Below, piece by piece: positions 1 to 9,544 of a DNA stretch of 64,000 bases (positions are counted from its first letter, which is position 1; each line of letters starts with the position of its first letter). A program made the position numbers and the translations under genes. Origin of the DNA: Pedobacter sp. R20-19 (GTDB taxonomy: Bacteria; Bacteroidota; Bacteroidia; Sphingobacteriales; Sphingobacteriaceae); contig NZ_JCKI01000009.1 in the NCBI RefSeq assembly GCF_000708265.2, forward strand, positions 62,001 to 126,000. The letters run 5' to 3'. Below the pieces are notes generated by a model, which saw nothing but the letters and a program-made list of their open reading frames with translations, was not told where the DNA came from and ran no database searches.

Positions 1-1
1 A

Positions 2-1801
2 CTTATGGGGAAAGCCAGAATCACCTCTGATGAACCTGGTAAAACCAAACCTTTAATTTATGCAGATAGCCTTCATCACAATGGAATGCGTTACCAAGCG
101 AGGTTAAAAATTATAAAAACAGATGGGAAATTAAGCCAGGACAGTCTTTTAAATGTTAGCGGTGCTTCAGAAATTCTGGTGATGATTTCGGGTGCGACCA
201 GCTACAACGGATTTGACCAGTATCCGGATCAGAACGGGCTTGATGAAAACAAAAAGGCCATTGGTTTTATTAAAGAAGCAGAAATAAAGCCATTTGAATC
301 CCTAAGAAAGGCACATATCAGTGATTATCAAAACTACTTTAACCGCTTATCAATCAACCTCAATGATGCTGGAAATCTATTAGCAGATGTACCAACAGAT
401 GAACGCTTAAAGGCCTATAAAAATGGTCAGACAGATTTTGGATTAGAAGAACTCTATTTTCAATTTGGGCGATACTTACTGATTTCTTGTTCAAGATCCG
501 GCGGAATTGCAGCTAATTTACAAGGCATTTGGAATGCTTCCATCAGGCCACCATGGCGAAGTAATTTCACCACCAACATTAACCTCCAAATGAATTACTG
601 GCCAGCTGAAATGACCAACCTTTCTGAATTAACGGAGCCTTTAATTACCCAGATTAAACACATGGCCATAAATGGCGAAAAAACGGCCAAGAATTATTAT
701 GGTGCAAAGGGTTGGGCATTGCATCACAATTCTGATATCTGGGCGCAGACCAATCCGGTTGGAGAAGGAACGGGCGATCCCAAATGGGCTAACTGGGCCT
801 TAGGAAGCCCGTGGATTTCACAGCATCTTTACGAACATTATCTTTTTACAGGAGATAAAAAATACCTGAAAGATACGGCATATCCCTTAATGAAAGGAGC
901 GGCACTCTTTTGCCTGGATTGGCTGGTAGAAAAGGATGGTTACCTGGTTACTGCCCCGTCTACTTCACCTGAAAATAGCTATTTATTGCCAAACGGGAGT
1001 AAAGAGGTGGTAACCATTGGTTCTACAATGGATCTGTCTATTATTCGTGATCTTTTCAATAATATCATTGATGCATCTAAAGTTTTAAATACCGATCAAG
1101 CTTTTGCAAAGCTTATAAAACAAAAAAGAGATCAGCTTCGTCCGCTGCAAATTGGGAAAAAAGGTAATTTGCAGGAATGGTATGGTGATTTTGAAGATGT
1201 AGAACCTCAACACCGCCATGTTTCACATTTATTTGGCTTGCATCCTGGTAGAGAGATTTCGCCACTAATAGATACTGTCTATTCAAATGCCGCCATTAAA
1301 ACACTTTTATTAAGAGGTGATGAAGGAACAGGCTGGAGTAAGGCCTGGAAAATTAATTTTTGGGCCAGGTTGCTGGATGGAAACCATGCCTACAAAATGT
1401 ATCAGGAATTGCTTAAAAATTCAACATTAAATAACCTGTTTGATACGCATCCGCCATTTCAGATTGATGGAAATTTTGGTGCAACAGCGGGAATAGCAGA
1501 GATGCTTTTGCAGAGTCATTTGGGGAAAGTACAATTGTTACCTGCACTTCCAAATGCCTGGAAAAAGGGGAATGTTAAAGGTTTAGTGGCCCGTGGTGGT
1601 TTCATTATAGACCTGTATTGGGATAATGGCCAGCTAACCAAAGCATCCGTCTTATCTAAAAATGGTGGTGCTTTAAACCTTCTTACAAATGTGGATATCA
1701 AAGCAAAAGGCAATCAGATTAAAAAGAATGGATATTACAGCAATACGATGGAAACAAGTCCAGGCCAGATTTATGAAATTTCATTTGAGTCCGGTCAATA
1801 G
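2..1801 (+). CDS. GH95 family glycoside hydrolase, 5'-truncated by the window edge
   Basis: The reading frame is open to the left edge, so the N-terminus is missing; about 599 residues remain of a family usually near 780-830. GH95 enzymes are inverting exo-acting alpha-L-fucosidases or alpha-L-galactosidases. The visible part is the (alpha/alpha)6 catalytic barrel and C-terminal beta domain. Family landmarks are HHNSDIW near residue 240, TSPEN near 325 (the general acid Glu in characterised members) and FQIDGNFGATAG near 490, which carries a catalytic-site Asp. The PL11 gene follows after 22 bp, so the two are probably co-transcribed. In an RG-I locus it most likely removes terminal fucose or L-galactose from side chains, which is inference. 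The family call is firm and the exact sugar is not. Confidence 0.9.
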   Translation, partial: LMGKARITSDEPGKTKPLIYADSLHHNGMRYQARLKIIKTDGKLSQDSLLNVSGASEILVMISGATSYNGFDQYPDQNGLDENKKAIGFIKEAEIKPFESLRKAHISDYQNYFNRLSINLNDAGNLLADVPTDERLKAYKNGQTDFGLEELYFQFGRYLLISCSRSGGIAANLQGIWNASIRPPWRSNFTTNINLQMNYWPAEMTNLSELTEPLITQIKHMAINGEKTAKNYYGAKGWALHHNSDIWAQTNPVGEGTGDPKWANWALGSPWISQHLYEHYLFTGDKKYLKDTAYPLMKGAALFCLDWLVEKDGYLVTAPSTSPENSYLLPNGSKEVVTIGSTMDLSIIRDLFNNIIDASKVLNTDQAFAKLIKQKRDQLRPLQIGKKGNLQEWYGDFEDVEPQHRHVSHLFGLHPGREISPLIDTVYSNAAIKTLLLRGDEGTGWSKAWKINFWARLLDGNHAYKMYQELLKNSTLNNLFDTHPPFQIDGNFGATAGIAEMLLQSHLGKVQLLPALPNAWKKGNVKGLVARGGFIIDLYWDNGQLTKASVLSKNGGALNLLTNVDIKAKGNQIKKNGYYSNTMETSPGQIYEISFESGQ

Positions 1802-1823
1802 CATCAGTTCAATATCCGCATTT

Positions 1824-3671
1824 ATGCAGATTAGATCAAAGTTTATTTTATTAATCATCATACTTTGCTGCACCATAAATGCACTTGCGCAACGCCAGAT
1901 GGAAAAATTAGGCCGTGGAATTGTCGCCGTTCGGAAAAGTGCAGATTCCGTTTTTGTAAGCTGGCGTATTTTAGGAACCGAGCCAGAAGATATTGCCTTT
2001 AACCTTTACCGGAAAACGGGAAACGAAGCTGAAAAAAGGTTGAATGCATTGCCTTTAACTAAAGGCACTTGTTTCTATGATGTTGGTGCGGATCTAAAGA
2101 AAGTTAATCGCTATTTCATCAAGCCTATCCTAAATACTCATGAACTGGCAGCCGATAAACCTTTTGTTTTAGCTGTAAATACGCCTATTCGGCAATACCT
2201 TACTATACCATTAAGAACGCCAGTGGGCTATACACCAAATGATGCATCGGTTGGCGACCTTGATGGCGATGGAGAATACGAAATTATTTTGCATCAAACA
2301 GGTCGAAGTCGCGATAATGCTTCAAATGGAATAACAGATCCACCAATTTTCCAGGCTTATAAGTTAGATGGTACTTTTTTATGGGAAATTAACCTGGGTA
2401 AAAACATTCGTGAAGGGGCACATTATACCCAGTTTATGGTATATGATTTAGATGGCGATGGCATTGCAGAATTTGCCTGTAAAACTGCCGATGGTACAGT
2501 TGACGGAGCTGGAAAAGTAATAGGCGATGCCACTAAAGATTACCGGGATGAAAATGGAAAAATATTAGAAGGGCCAGAGTTTTTTACCATTTTCAGTGGT
2601 AAAACGGGTCGGGCTTTAGCCACTACAAACTATATTCCTTCCCGGGGAAATATCGGTGCCTGGGGCGGCAGGGGTGGGAACGGAAAAAATGATAGCTCGG
2701 GTAACCGGGTAGATCGGTTTACGGCCTGTATTGCCTATTTGGATGGCATTCATCCAAGTGTGGTGATGTGCCGTGGTTATTACGGTCGTACGGTAGTGGC
2801 AGCGTGGGATTGGCGAAATGGAAAACTAACCTCCCGATGGGTATTTGATACCAAAGACGGGCGCAATCCTTATTCAGGTATGGGAAACCATAATTTAACG
2901 GTTGCTGATGTAGATGGCGATGGTAAAGATGAAATTATTTATGGTTCCATGTGCGTGGATGACAATGGCAAGGGTTTATATACCACTGGTTTGAGACATG
3001 GGGATGCATTGCATGTTTCTGATCTCGACCCTGAACGGCCTGGTCTGGAAGTTTTTGGCGTGCACGAAATTGAGGAAGGCACGAAAGGACCGGGGGCGGC
3101 ACTTTATGATGCCAGAACGGGTAAAATTTTATGGCAAGGATCAGAGGATGAAGATGTAGGTAGAGGAGTGGCAGATAATATTGACAATACACGCATAGGT
3201 GCACAGATGTGGTGGTCAGGTTCAAATGGTTTGTTCGATATAAAGGGGCATAGAATTGGTGAAGAACCAAGTTCAACAAATTTTTTAATTTATTGGGATG
3301 ATGATTTTTCACGTGAACTTTTGGATGGCAACCATATTGACAAATACAATGGAAAAAGACTTTTAACCGCTGACGGCGCTATCGCCAATAATGGGACCAA
3401 GGCTACACCAACATTGAGTGCAGATATTCTTGGTGATTGGGGTGAAGAGCTTATTCTGAGGTGTTATGATAATCAAAGCCTCCGGATTTATACCACTACC
3501 ATTCCAACCGATCACAGAAATTATACCTTAATGCATGATCCTCAATATCGTTTGAGTATTGCCTGGCAAAATGTAGGTTATAACCAGCCACCACATACAG
3601 GTTTTTATTTTGGAAAAGGAATGAAAAAAGCGCCAAAACCTAATATTGTATTGGTAGAACCTAAAAAATAA
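1824..3671 (+). CDS. PL11 rhamnogalacturonan lyase
   Basis: Cleaves the rhamnose-galacturonate linkage of the RG-I backbone by beta-elimination, probably at the cell surface or in the periplasm. The ATG at 1824 starts a clean signal peptide (MQIRSKFILLIIILCC, then NALAQ), giving 615 residues, normal for PL11 (YesW/YesX type). The frame can be extended upstream to 1689, but that would overlap the GH95 gene and place the signal peptide internally. Repeated calcium-site motifs of the DxDGDG type (DLDGDGEYEI, DLDGDGIAEF, DVDGDGKDEI) mark the eight-bladed propeller. A beta-sandwich domain (fibronectin-like) precedes it. The two CE12 acetylesterases follow directly, matching the need to deacetylate the backbone for lyase attack. 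Endo- versus exo-action cannot be told from sequence alone. Confidence 0.95.
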   Translation: MQIRSKFILLIIILCCTINALAQRQMEKLGRGIVAVRKSADSVFVSWRILGTEPEDIAFNLYRKTGNEAEKRLNALPLTKGTCFYDVGADLKKVNRYFIKPILNTHELAADKPFVLAVNTPIRQYLTIPLRTPVGYTPNDASVGDLDGDGEYEIILHQTGRSRDNASNGITDPPIFQAYKLDGTFLWEINLGKNIREGAHYTQFMVYDLDGDGIAEFACKTADGTVDGAGKVIGDATKDYRDENGKILEGPEFFTIFSGKTGRALATTNYIPSRGNIGAWGGRGGNGKNDSSGNRVDRFTACIAYLDGIHPSVVMCRGYYGRTVVAAWDWRNGKLTSRWVFDTKDGRNPYSGMGNHNLTVADVDGDGKDEIIYGSMCVDDNGKGLYTTGLRHGDALHVSDLDPERPGLEVFGVHEIEEGTKGPGAALYDARTGKILWQGSEDEDVGRGVADNIDNTRIGAQMWWSGSNGLFDIKGHRIGEEPSSTNFLIYWDDDFSRELLDGNHIDKYNGKRLLTADGAIANNGTKATPTLSADILGDWGEELILRCYDNQSLRIYTTTIPTDHRNYTLMHDPQYRLSIAWQNVGYNQPPHTGFYFGKGMKKAPKPNIVLVEPKK

Positions 3672-3716
3672 GTGTCTCATCAATGAGTGCATAATTTGAA
3701 ATAATATTAAAATTAA

Positions 3717-4484
3717 ATGAAGTCGCCACAAATAAAAACCCTTCTGGCTGTTGCCTTCCTGCTGGTTACAGCCGCTTTCATTAAGCCAGTTAAACCTACT
3801 TTGCATATCATCGGCGATTCTACTGTTCGAAATTTGAATAAGGAAACCTGGGGATGGGGAACGCCAATTGCTTTGCTTTTTGATACAACTAAAATTGAAG
3901 TAGAAAACAATGCCATGGCTGGAAGAAGTACCAGAACATATTTATCTGAAGGTAGATGGGATAAAGTTTTAGAAAGCCTAAAGCCCGGTGATTTTGTAAC
4001 CATGCAATTTGGACATAACGATGGCAGCATACCAGATACCACCAAAGCAGGAAAAAGGGGCGTTTTAAAGGGAATAGACGAAGAAATAAAAGTACTGACC
4101 TGGCCAGATGGAAAGGTTGAAACTGTACACACCTACGGTTGGTACATCAGAAAGTTTGTTCGGGATGCGAAAGCCAAGGGTGCTACGCCAATTGTAATCT
4201 CGATGATTCCTAGAAATGAATTTAAAAACGGTAGAGTCATTCGGGCTGATCAGGATTTTGGAAAATGGGCGGCAGAAGTGGCACAACAGGAAAATGCTTT
4301 CTTTATCGATCTGAATAAGATTGTGGCCGATGAATATGATGCCATGGGACCAGAGAAGGTAAAGTCTTTTTTCCCTGGAGACCATACGCACACCAATCTG
4401 GAAGGTGCCAGATTAAATGCAGCATCAGTAGTAAAAGGTATTAAACAATTAAAAGGCTGTAAACTAAAAAACTATCTGCGCTAA
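3717..4484 (+). CDS. CE12 rhamnogalacturonan acetylesterase, copy 1
   Basis: An SGNH/GDSL-fold esterase that removes acetyl groups from RG-I galacturonate (RhgT/YesT type). The block I motif GDST places the nucleophile at Ser35. GHND near residue 100 is block III, and the DHTHTN segment supplies the Asp222-x-x-His225 pair of the triad. A hydrophobic N-terminus (MKSPQIKTLLAVAFLLVTAAF) is a probable signal peptide. At 255 residues it is complete. It lies 45 bp after the PL11 lyase and 39 bp before a second CE12 gene with the same architecture, so these three are probably one transcript. The pair may split labour between acetyl positions or between long and short substrates, which is inference. 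Confidence 0.92.
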   Translation: MKSPQIKTLLAVAFLLVTAAFIKPVKPTLHIIGDSTVRNLNKETWGWGTPIALLFDTTKIEVENNAMAGRSTRTYLSEGRWDKVLESLKPGDFVTMQFGHNDGSIPDTTKAGKRGVLKGIDEEIKVLTWPDGKVETVHTYGWYIRKFVRDAKAKGATPIVISMIPRNEFKNGRVIRADQDFGKWAAEVAQQENAFFIDLNKIVADEYDAMGPEKVKSFFPGDHTHTNLEGARLNAASVVKGIKQLKGCKLKNYLR

Positions 4485-4523
4485 AAAACACTAAAATTAT
4501 ATCTTTTAAAAAAGAATTATTTC

Positions 4524-5318
4524 ATGAAATCAATCTCAAACCGTTTAAGCCTCACATTACTGAGCATCTTTATCTTTTGCGCTTCCTGCATCCTGTTGAA
4601 ACCAAAGCAAAAACCGACTTTATTTTTGATTGGTGATTCTACTGTAAAAAATGGAAAGGGAAATGGTGATGGAGGATTATGGGGTTGGGGAAGTTTCATC
4701 AGTGATTTTTTGAATACAGATAAAATCAATGTAGAAAATGAAGCCCTTGGCGGAACAAGCAGCCGAACTTTTCAAACCAATGGTTTGTGGACACCTGTGC
4801 TGGCAAAAATTAAAAAGGGTGATTTTGTGATGATGCAGTTCGGACATAATGATAGCAGTCCGCTGGACGATACCGCCCGTGCCCGAGGAACCATTAAAGG
4901 CATCGGGATGGAAAGTAAAGCAATTTACAATCCCATCAAGAAAAAGCAGGAAGTGGTTTACACTTATGGCTGGTACATGCGTAAATTTATTGATGATATT
5001 AAGGCAAAAGGTGCCACCGCAATAATTTGTTCTTCCATTCCACGCAACCCGGTAAAAGATGGAAAAGTGGTTTTAGTGGATGACTTATACGCCACCTGGG
5101 CAAAGGAAGTCGCCAAAGCCGAAAATGTAGGTTTTATTCCTCTGAATCAGCTGATTAAGGATAAATATGCAACCTTATCTGCCGAGCAAGTGCAGGCTTA
5201 TTTTACAGAGAAAGATCACACACATACCAATGAGGCCGGTGCCAAATTAAATGCATCTCTAGTTGCTGAGGGCGTAAGAGCGCTAAAATCAAACCCGCTT
5301 AAAAGGTATTTGAAATGA
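4524..5318 (+). CDS. CE12 rhamnogalacturonan acetylesterase, copy 2
   Basis: A second SGNH esterase, a diverged paralogue of the preceding gene. GDST puts the nucleophile at Ser39, GHND is near residue 110 and DHTHTN gives Asp231 and His234. The N-terminus is hydrophobic and contains a CASC segment ending at Cys22, which could be a lipobox, so this copy may be a lipoprotein while copy 1 looks like a soluble secreted enzyme. At 264 residues it is complete. It is the last gene before the 1.2-kb repeat region, which may separate it transcriptionally from the GH2 gene. Confidence 0.92.
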   Translation: MKSISNRLSLTLLSIFIFCASCILLKPKQKPTLFLIGDSTVKNGKGNGDGGLWGWGSFISDFLNTDKINVENEALGGTSSRTFQTNGLWTPVLAKIKKGDFVMMQFGHNDSSPLDDTARARGTIKGIGMESKAIYNPIKKKQEVVYTYGWYMRKFIDDIKAKGATAIICSSIPRNPVKDGKVVLVDDLYATWAKEVAKAENVGFIPLNQLIKDKYATLSAEQVQAYFTEKDHTHTNEAGAKLNASLVAEGVRALKSNPLKRYLK

Positions 5319-5333
5319 TTTCGTGGGTTAACC

Positions 5334-6347
5334 GACTTACGAAGTTTCTTTGGGAAAGCGTGCTGGAAAACTTACCTACTGGTTGGTGTCTCACCAACCC
5401 AGCTTGATTATTCTGTTAATATTCTTAAATCTATATGTATGATCTTTTCGGTTAGTGAGACACCAACCGATAGATTGGTCTAATATAGAAATCATATGTA
5501 AAACTGACGAAGTTCTGCTTCGCTCAGGCCTTTGAAACTTCGCAAGTTGACGCTTCGACTTACGAAGTTTCGTTATCTACTTACCTACTGGTTGGTGTCT
5601 CACCAACCAGCTTAAGTATTCTGTTAATATTCTTGAATTTATATTCATGATCTTTTCGGTTGGTGAGACACTAACCGATAGATTGGTCTAAAATAGAAAT
5701 CATATGTAAAACTGACGAAGTTCTGCTGCGCTCAGCCTTTGAAACTTCGCAAGTTGACGCTTCGACTTACGAAGTTTCGTTATCTACTTACCTACTGGTT
5801 GGTGTCTCACCAACCAGCTTAAGTATTCTGTTAATATTCTTGAATTTATACGCATGATCTTTTCGGTTGGTGTCTCACCAACCGATAGATTAGTCTAAAA
5901 TAGAAATCATATATAAAACTGGCGAAGTTCTGCTTTGCTCAGGCCTTTAAAACTTCGCAAGTTGGCTGTTCGACTTACGAAGTTTCTTTACCTACTGGTT
6001 GGTATCTCACCAACCAGCTTAAGTATCTGTTAATATTCTTGAAGAATTTATATGCACGATCTTTTCGGTTGGTGTCTCACCAACCGATAAATTGGTCTAA
6101 AATAGAAATCATATATAAAACTGGCGAAGTTCTGCTGCGCTCAGCCTTTAAAATTTCGCAAGTTGGCTGTTCGACTTACGAAGTTTCGTAGGAGGAAGTG
6201 TGCTGGGAAACTTACCTACTGGTTGGTGTCTCACCAACCAGCTTAAGTATTCTGTCAATATTCTTGAATTTATATGCATGATCTTTTCGGTTGGTGAGAC
6301 ACCAACCGATAGATGGGCGTGCTGGGAAACTTCGTCAGTCTAAATAT
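5334..6347. repeat. Five tandem ~200-bp units, each with two palindromes and one longer inverted repeat
   Basis: Each unit holds a GGTTGGTG-TCT-CACCAACC palindrome (8-bp arms) at 5381, 5590, 5797, 5997 and 6221, and a second one about 69 bp later at 5450, 5658, 5865, 6067 and 6289. The middle triplet is TCT in some and AGA in others, i.e. the same element in either orientation. Between units lies a further inverted repeat with arms like GAAACTTCG and CGAAGTTTC. Unit spacing is 209, 207, 200 and 224 bp. Some copies carry single changes (GGTTAGTG at 5450, GGTATCTC at 5997). No coding sequence is credible here. The array separates the CE12 gene from the GH2 gene; transcribed, it would fold into a chain of hairpins. 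The remaining 6348-6530 stretch is AT-rich and presumably holds the GH2 promoter. Confidence 0.93.
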
Positions 6348-6530
6348 AAACCACACACATTCACACCGTCGCAAATATTTTACAGAAGCTATAAACCTTA
6401 TTGTAACGTTTTTAGGCAACTGATTTCAATAAAGCAGGACACTACAGGTTGCCCCAGCATATTTTTAATCTTATAATAGATGCTTTAACCAAGTATATAG
6501 AATGCTTTTGCATTTATTTCGCTTAAAATT

Positions 6531-9437
6531 ATGCAAATAAGAAAATTTTTATTTCCCAGATGGATTTTTGTAGCAATTTGCTTTCTCTCCATATTTTCAA
6601 TAGAAGTTTCTGCGCAAACAATTTCATTAAAAGGTGAATGGAGATTTAAAATAGATGCCAGCGATGAAGGTATCCCAGCCAAATGGTATTCATCAACCTT
6701 GCCTGAAAAGATTACTTTACCCGGTTCAATGGCCGAAAATCTTAAAGGAGATGAAATTAGCCTAAAAACAAAATGGACGGGAAGTATTTATGATAGTTCC
6801 TACTTTTTCCATCCCCGATTGGCGAAATACCGCAAACCCGGAAATATCAAAATTCCATTTTGGCTTACGCCAGCCAGGCATTATACTGGTGCCGCCTGGT
6901 ATCAGAAAGATATCGAAATCCCAGTAAACTGGAAAGATAAAAGAGTGGTTTTATCACTGGAATATCCACACTCAGAAACACGTGTGTGGATCGATGATGT
7001 AGAAATAGGCACACAATATACATTTGTAGTCGCACAAAATTTTGAACTCCCATCTAATTTAAAACCTGGAAAACATACCATAACGCTGTTGATTGATAAC
7101 CGGATTAAGGCGATTAATGTTGGACAGGATTCGCACAGCTTGACCGATCATACACAGGGAAACTGGAATGGTGTAGTGGGTAAAATGTTTTTACAGGCAG
7201 GCTCACCGGTTTATTTTGAAGATGTTCAGGTTTATCCAGATTTGAAGGAAAAATCGGTAAAAGTTAAGATCGAGCTAAGAGACAGAAATAAGCTTGCTTC
7301 AAATGGTAAGATTATCTTATCTGCCAAAAGCTTCAACACTAAAGATATCTTAAAGGTAAAGTCGGTTACAATTCCTTATCAGCTCATAAATGGAACGGGC
7401 ATGCTGGAAATTGATTTACCAATGGGCAATAAGATTGCAACATGGGATGAATTTGATCCGGCATTGTATCGTTTAACTGCTACTCTACTTGCTGATGATG
7501 GCAAAAAGGATGAAAAACAGATCCAGTTTGGCATGCGTGAATTTAAAGCTGTGGGCAGAAGTTTTGAAATCAATGGTCGACCAGTATTTTTACGTGGAAC
7601 CGTAAACAACTGTGAATTTCCGCTCACAGGTTATCCATCCATGGATGTCGCAGCCTGGGAAAGAATTTTTAAAATTTCGAAAGCACATGGCCTAAACCAC
7701 ATGCGTTTTCATTCCTGGTGCCCGCCAGAAGCGGCTTTTATTGCTGCTGATTTAACAGGATTTTACTTGCAACCCGAAGGCCCAAGCTGGGCCAATCATG
7801 GAACATCTATTGGTGAAGGAAAACCCATCGATCAGTTCATATATGATGAAACCAACCGAATGAGCAAAAATTATGGCAATTATGCTTCGTTTTGTATGAT
7901 GGCTTACGGCAATGAACCTCGTGGCAGGCAGGTAGAATATTTAACTAAATTTAATAACTATTGGAAAGCGAAAGATTCCCGTCGCTTATACACGGGTGCT
8001 TCCGTTGGTGGCAGCTGGCCCGTAATTCCAAACAATGAGTTCATGGTTCGGGCGGGTGCGAGAGGTTTAGACTGGGGCAATAAACCAGAAAGTATTTCTA
8101 CCTATGTCAAACAGATTGAGCAATTTACTGTACCATTTGTTGCACATGAAATGGGGCAGTATTGTGTTTTTCCAAATTTTGAGGAGATTAAAAAATATAC
8201 TGGCGTGTACCGGGCAAAGAACTTTGAAATGTTTCAGGAAGATTTAGCCGATCATGATATGGCCGATCAGGCAAAAGATTTCTTAATGGCTTCAGGGAAA
8301 TTGCAGGCTTTGTGCTATAAAAACGAAATAGAGAAAGCATTAAGAACACCAAACTATAATGGCTTTCAGCTACTCTCATTAAATGATTATCCCGGACAAG
8401 GAACTGCTCTGGTTGGTGTTTTGGATGCTTTTTGGGATGAGAAAGGTTACATCACGGCCAAAGAATTTAAACGGTTTTCTAACAGTACAGTTCCGTTGCT
8501 TAAGCTTCCAAAATTTGTTTATACTAATAATGAAACCCTCAATGCTACAATTGAAGTGGCTCATTTTGGTAAGGCACCGTTAACGAATGCAAAAATCTCA
8601 TGGCAAATTAAAGAGGCATCAGGAGTGATTTTAGAAAAAGGAACATTTAATCAAAAATCTCTACCCATAGGCAATTGTATTCAGATTGGAGACATTCGTT
8701 TTTCTCTAAATTCGATTCAAAAAGCTACACAGCTAAATTTAGAAGTATCTATCAATGGAACTGAGTTCGCCAATGACTGGAATTTCTGGGTTTATCCCGC
8801 AGAACTTCTAAAGTTAAAAACCAGTTTCTACTATACTGATCAGTTGGATGAACAGGCAAAGAAAATACTGGATGAGGGTGGAAATGTATTTTTAAATGCA
8901 GCCGGGAAGGTGGTGAAAGGAAAGGAAGTAGTACAAACATTTTTACCTGTTTTCTGGAACACTTCCTGGTTTAAGATGCGTCCGCCACATACTTTGGGCA
9001 TTCTTTGTGATCCAAAGAATCCAGCGTTTGAAAATTTCCCGACCGAAAATCACAGCGATATGCAATGGTGGGAAATTGTAAATAAAGCACAGGTGATGAA
9101 CCTCGAAGATTTTCCATCAGGTTTCAGGCCAATTATCCAGCCGATTGATACCTGGTTTTTAAACCGCAGGTTAGCGCTGGTGATGGAAGCGAAAGTGGGC
9201 AAGGGAAAGCTTTTGGTTTCCAGTGCCAACCTATCTCCCAATTTAAAAGATGAGCCTGCTGCTCAACAACTGTATTTCAGTTTGCAACAATATATGATGT
9301 CTGATAAATTTAACCCAAGATATGAAGTTGCCTTTGAAACGGTGAAAGATATCTTTCAAAGCCCATCCAAAATTCAGTTCAATACCTTTACGAAAGATAG
9401 TCCCGACGAGTTAAAACCAAAACCAAACACAAATTGA
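6531..9437 (+). CDS. GH2 family glycoside hydrolase (beta-galactosidase/beta-glucuronidase-like)
   Basis: A 968-residue secreted enzyme with a signal peptide ending near SAQ (residue 29). After it come the GH2 sugar-binding jelly roll (SLKGEWRFKID onward, about 30-230), an immunoglobulin-like beta-sandwich (about 235-340) and a TIM barrel (about 345-660). The acid/base Glu462 is in YGNEP and the nucleophile Glu540 in HEMGQY, both as expected for a retaining GH2. About 300 further residues form C-terminal beta domains. In RG-I loci GH2 enzymes remove beta-galactose or beta-glucuronate side groups; the exact sugar cannot be read here. The gene follows the repeat array and precedes GH105 by about 100 bp. 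Confidence 0.88.
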   Translation: MQIRKFLFPRWIFVAICFLSIFSIEVSAQTISLKGEWRFKIDASDEGIPAKWYSSTLPEKITLPGSMAENLKGDEISLKTKWTGSIYDSSYFFHPRLAKYRKPGNIKIPFWLTPARHYTGAAWYQKDIEIPVNWKDKRVVLSLEYPHSETRVWIDDVEIGTQYTFVVAQNFELPSNLKPGKHTITLLIDNRIKAINVGQDSHSLTDHTQGNWNGVVGKMFLQAGSPVYFEDVQVYPDLKEKSVKVKIELRDRNKLASNGKIILSAKSFNTKDILKVKSVTIPYQLINGTGMLEIDLPMGNKIATWDEFDPALYRLTATLLADDGKKDEKQIQFGMREFKAVGRSFEINGRPVFLRGTVNNCEFPLTGYPSMDVAAWERIFKISKAHGLNHMRFHSWCPPEAAFIAADLTGFYLQPEGPSWANHGTSIGEGKPIDQFIYDETNRMSKNYGNYASFCMMAYGNEPRGRQVEYLTKFNNYWKAKDSRRLYTGASVGGSWPVIPNNEFMVRAGARGLDWGNKPESISTYVKQIEQFTVPFVAHEMGQYCVFPNFEEIKKYTGVYRAKNFEMFQEDLADHDMADQAKDFLMASGKLQALCYKNEIEKALRTPNYNGFQLLSLNDYPGQGTALVGVLDAFWDEKGYITAKEFKRFSNSTVPLLKLPKFVYTNNETLNATIEVAHFGKAPLTNAKISWQIKEASGVILEKGTFNQKSLPIGNCIQIGDIRFSLNSIQKATQLNLEVSINGTEFANDWNFWVYPAELLKLKTSFYYTDQLDEQAKKILDEGGNVFLNAAGKVVKGKEVVQTFLPVFWNTSWFKMRPPHTLGILCDPKNPAFENFPTENHSDMQWWEIVNKAQVMNLEDFPSGFRPIIQPIDTWFLNRRLALVMEAKVGKGKLLVSSANLSPNLKDEPAAQQLYFSLQQYMMSDKFNPRYEVAFETVKDIFQSPSKIQFNTFTKDSPDELKPKPNTN

Positions 9438-9448
9438 AAATCAAAAAA

Positions 9449-9474
9449 ATGTCACTGTGAGGAATGAAGCAATC
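9449..9474. repeat. Degenerate REP-like element
   Basis: The sequence from TGTCACTGTGAGG to GAAGCAATCTC is a decayed match to one arm of the perfect 57530-57592 inverted repeat (CGTCATTGCGAGGCACGAA, then GCAATCTC). It sits in the gap between the GH2 and GH105 genes. Its presence argues against starting GH105 at the upstream ATG at 9464, because that extension would translate repeat DNA. Confidence 0.6.
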
Positions 9475-9544
9475 TCAAGGCAGGAGCCAAATTGAGTATG
9501 AAGACTTTTTTTATTGCATTGATAACATTAACCAATACATGACC

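Noticed and set aside
1689..1823. N-terminal extension of the PL11 lyase
   Set aside because: It would overlap the GH95 gene and bury the signal peptide; the ATG at 1824 is preferred.
2935..3312. 125-codon minus-strand frame in the PL11 gene
   Set aside because: Antisense to conserved propeller motifs of the lyase; composition is a mirror of that gene.
5334..6347. CRISPR array
   Set aside because: Units are about 200 bp, spacers are not unique, and there are no cas genes; these are tandem palindromic repeats.
6291..6476. Short open frame at the end of the repeat array
   Set aside because: Its start codon region is inside the palindrome and much of it is translated repeat; no family features.
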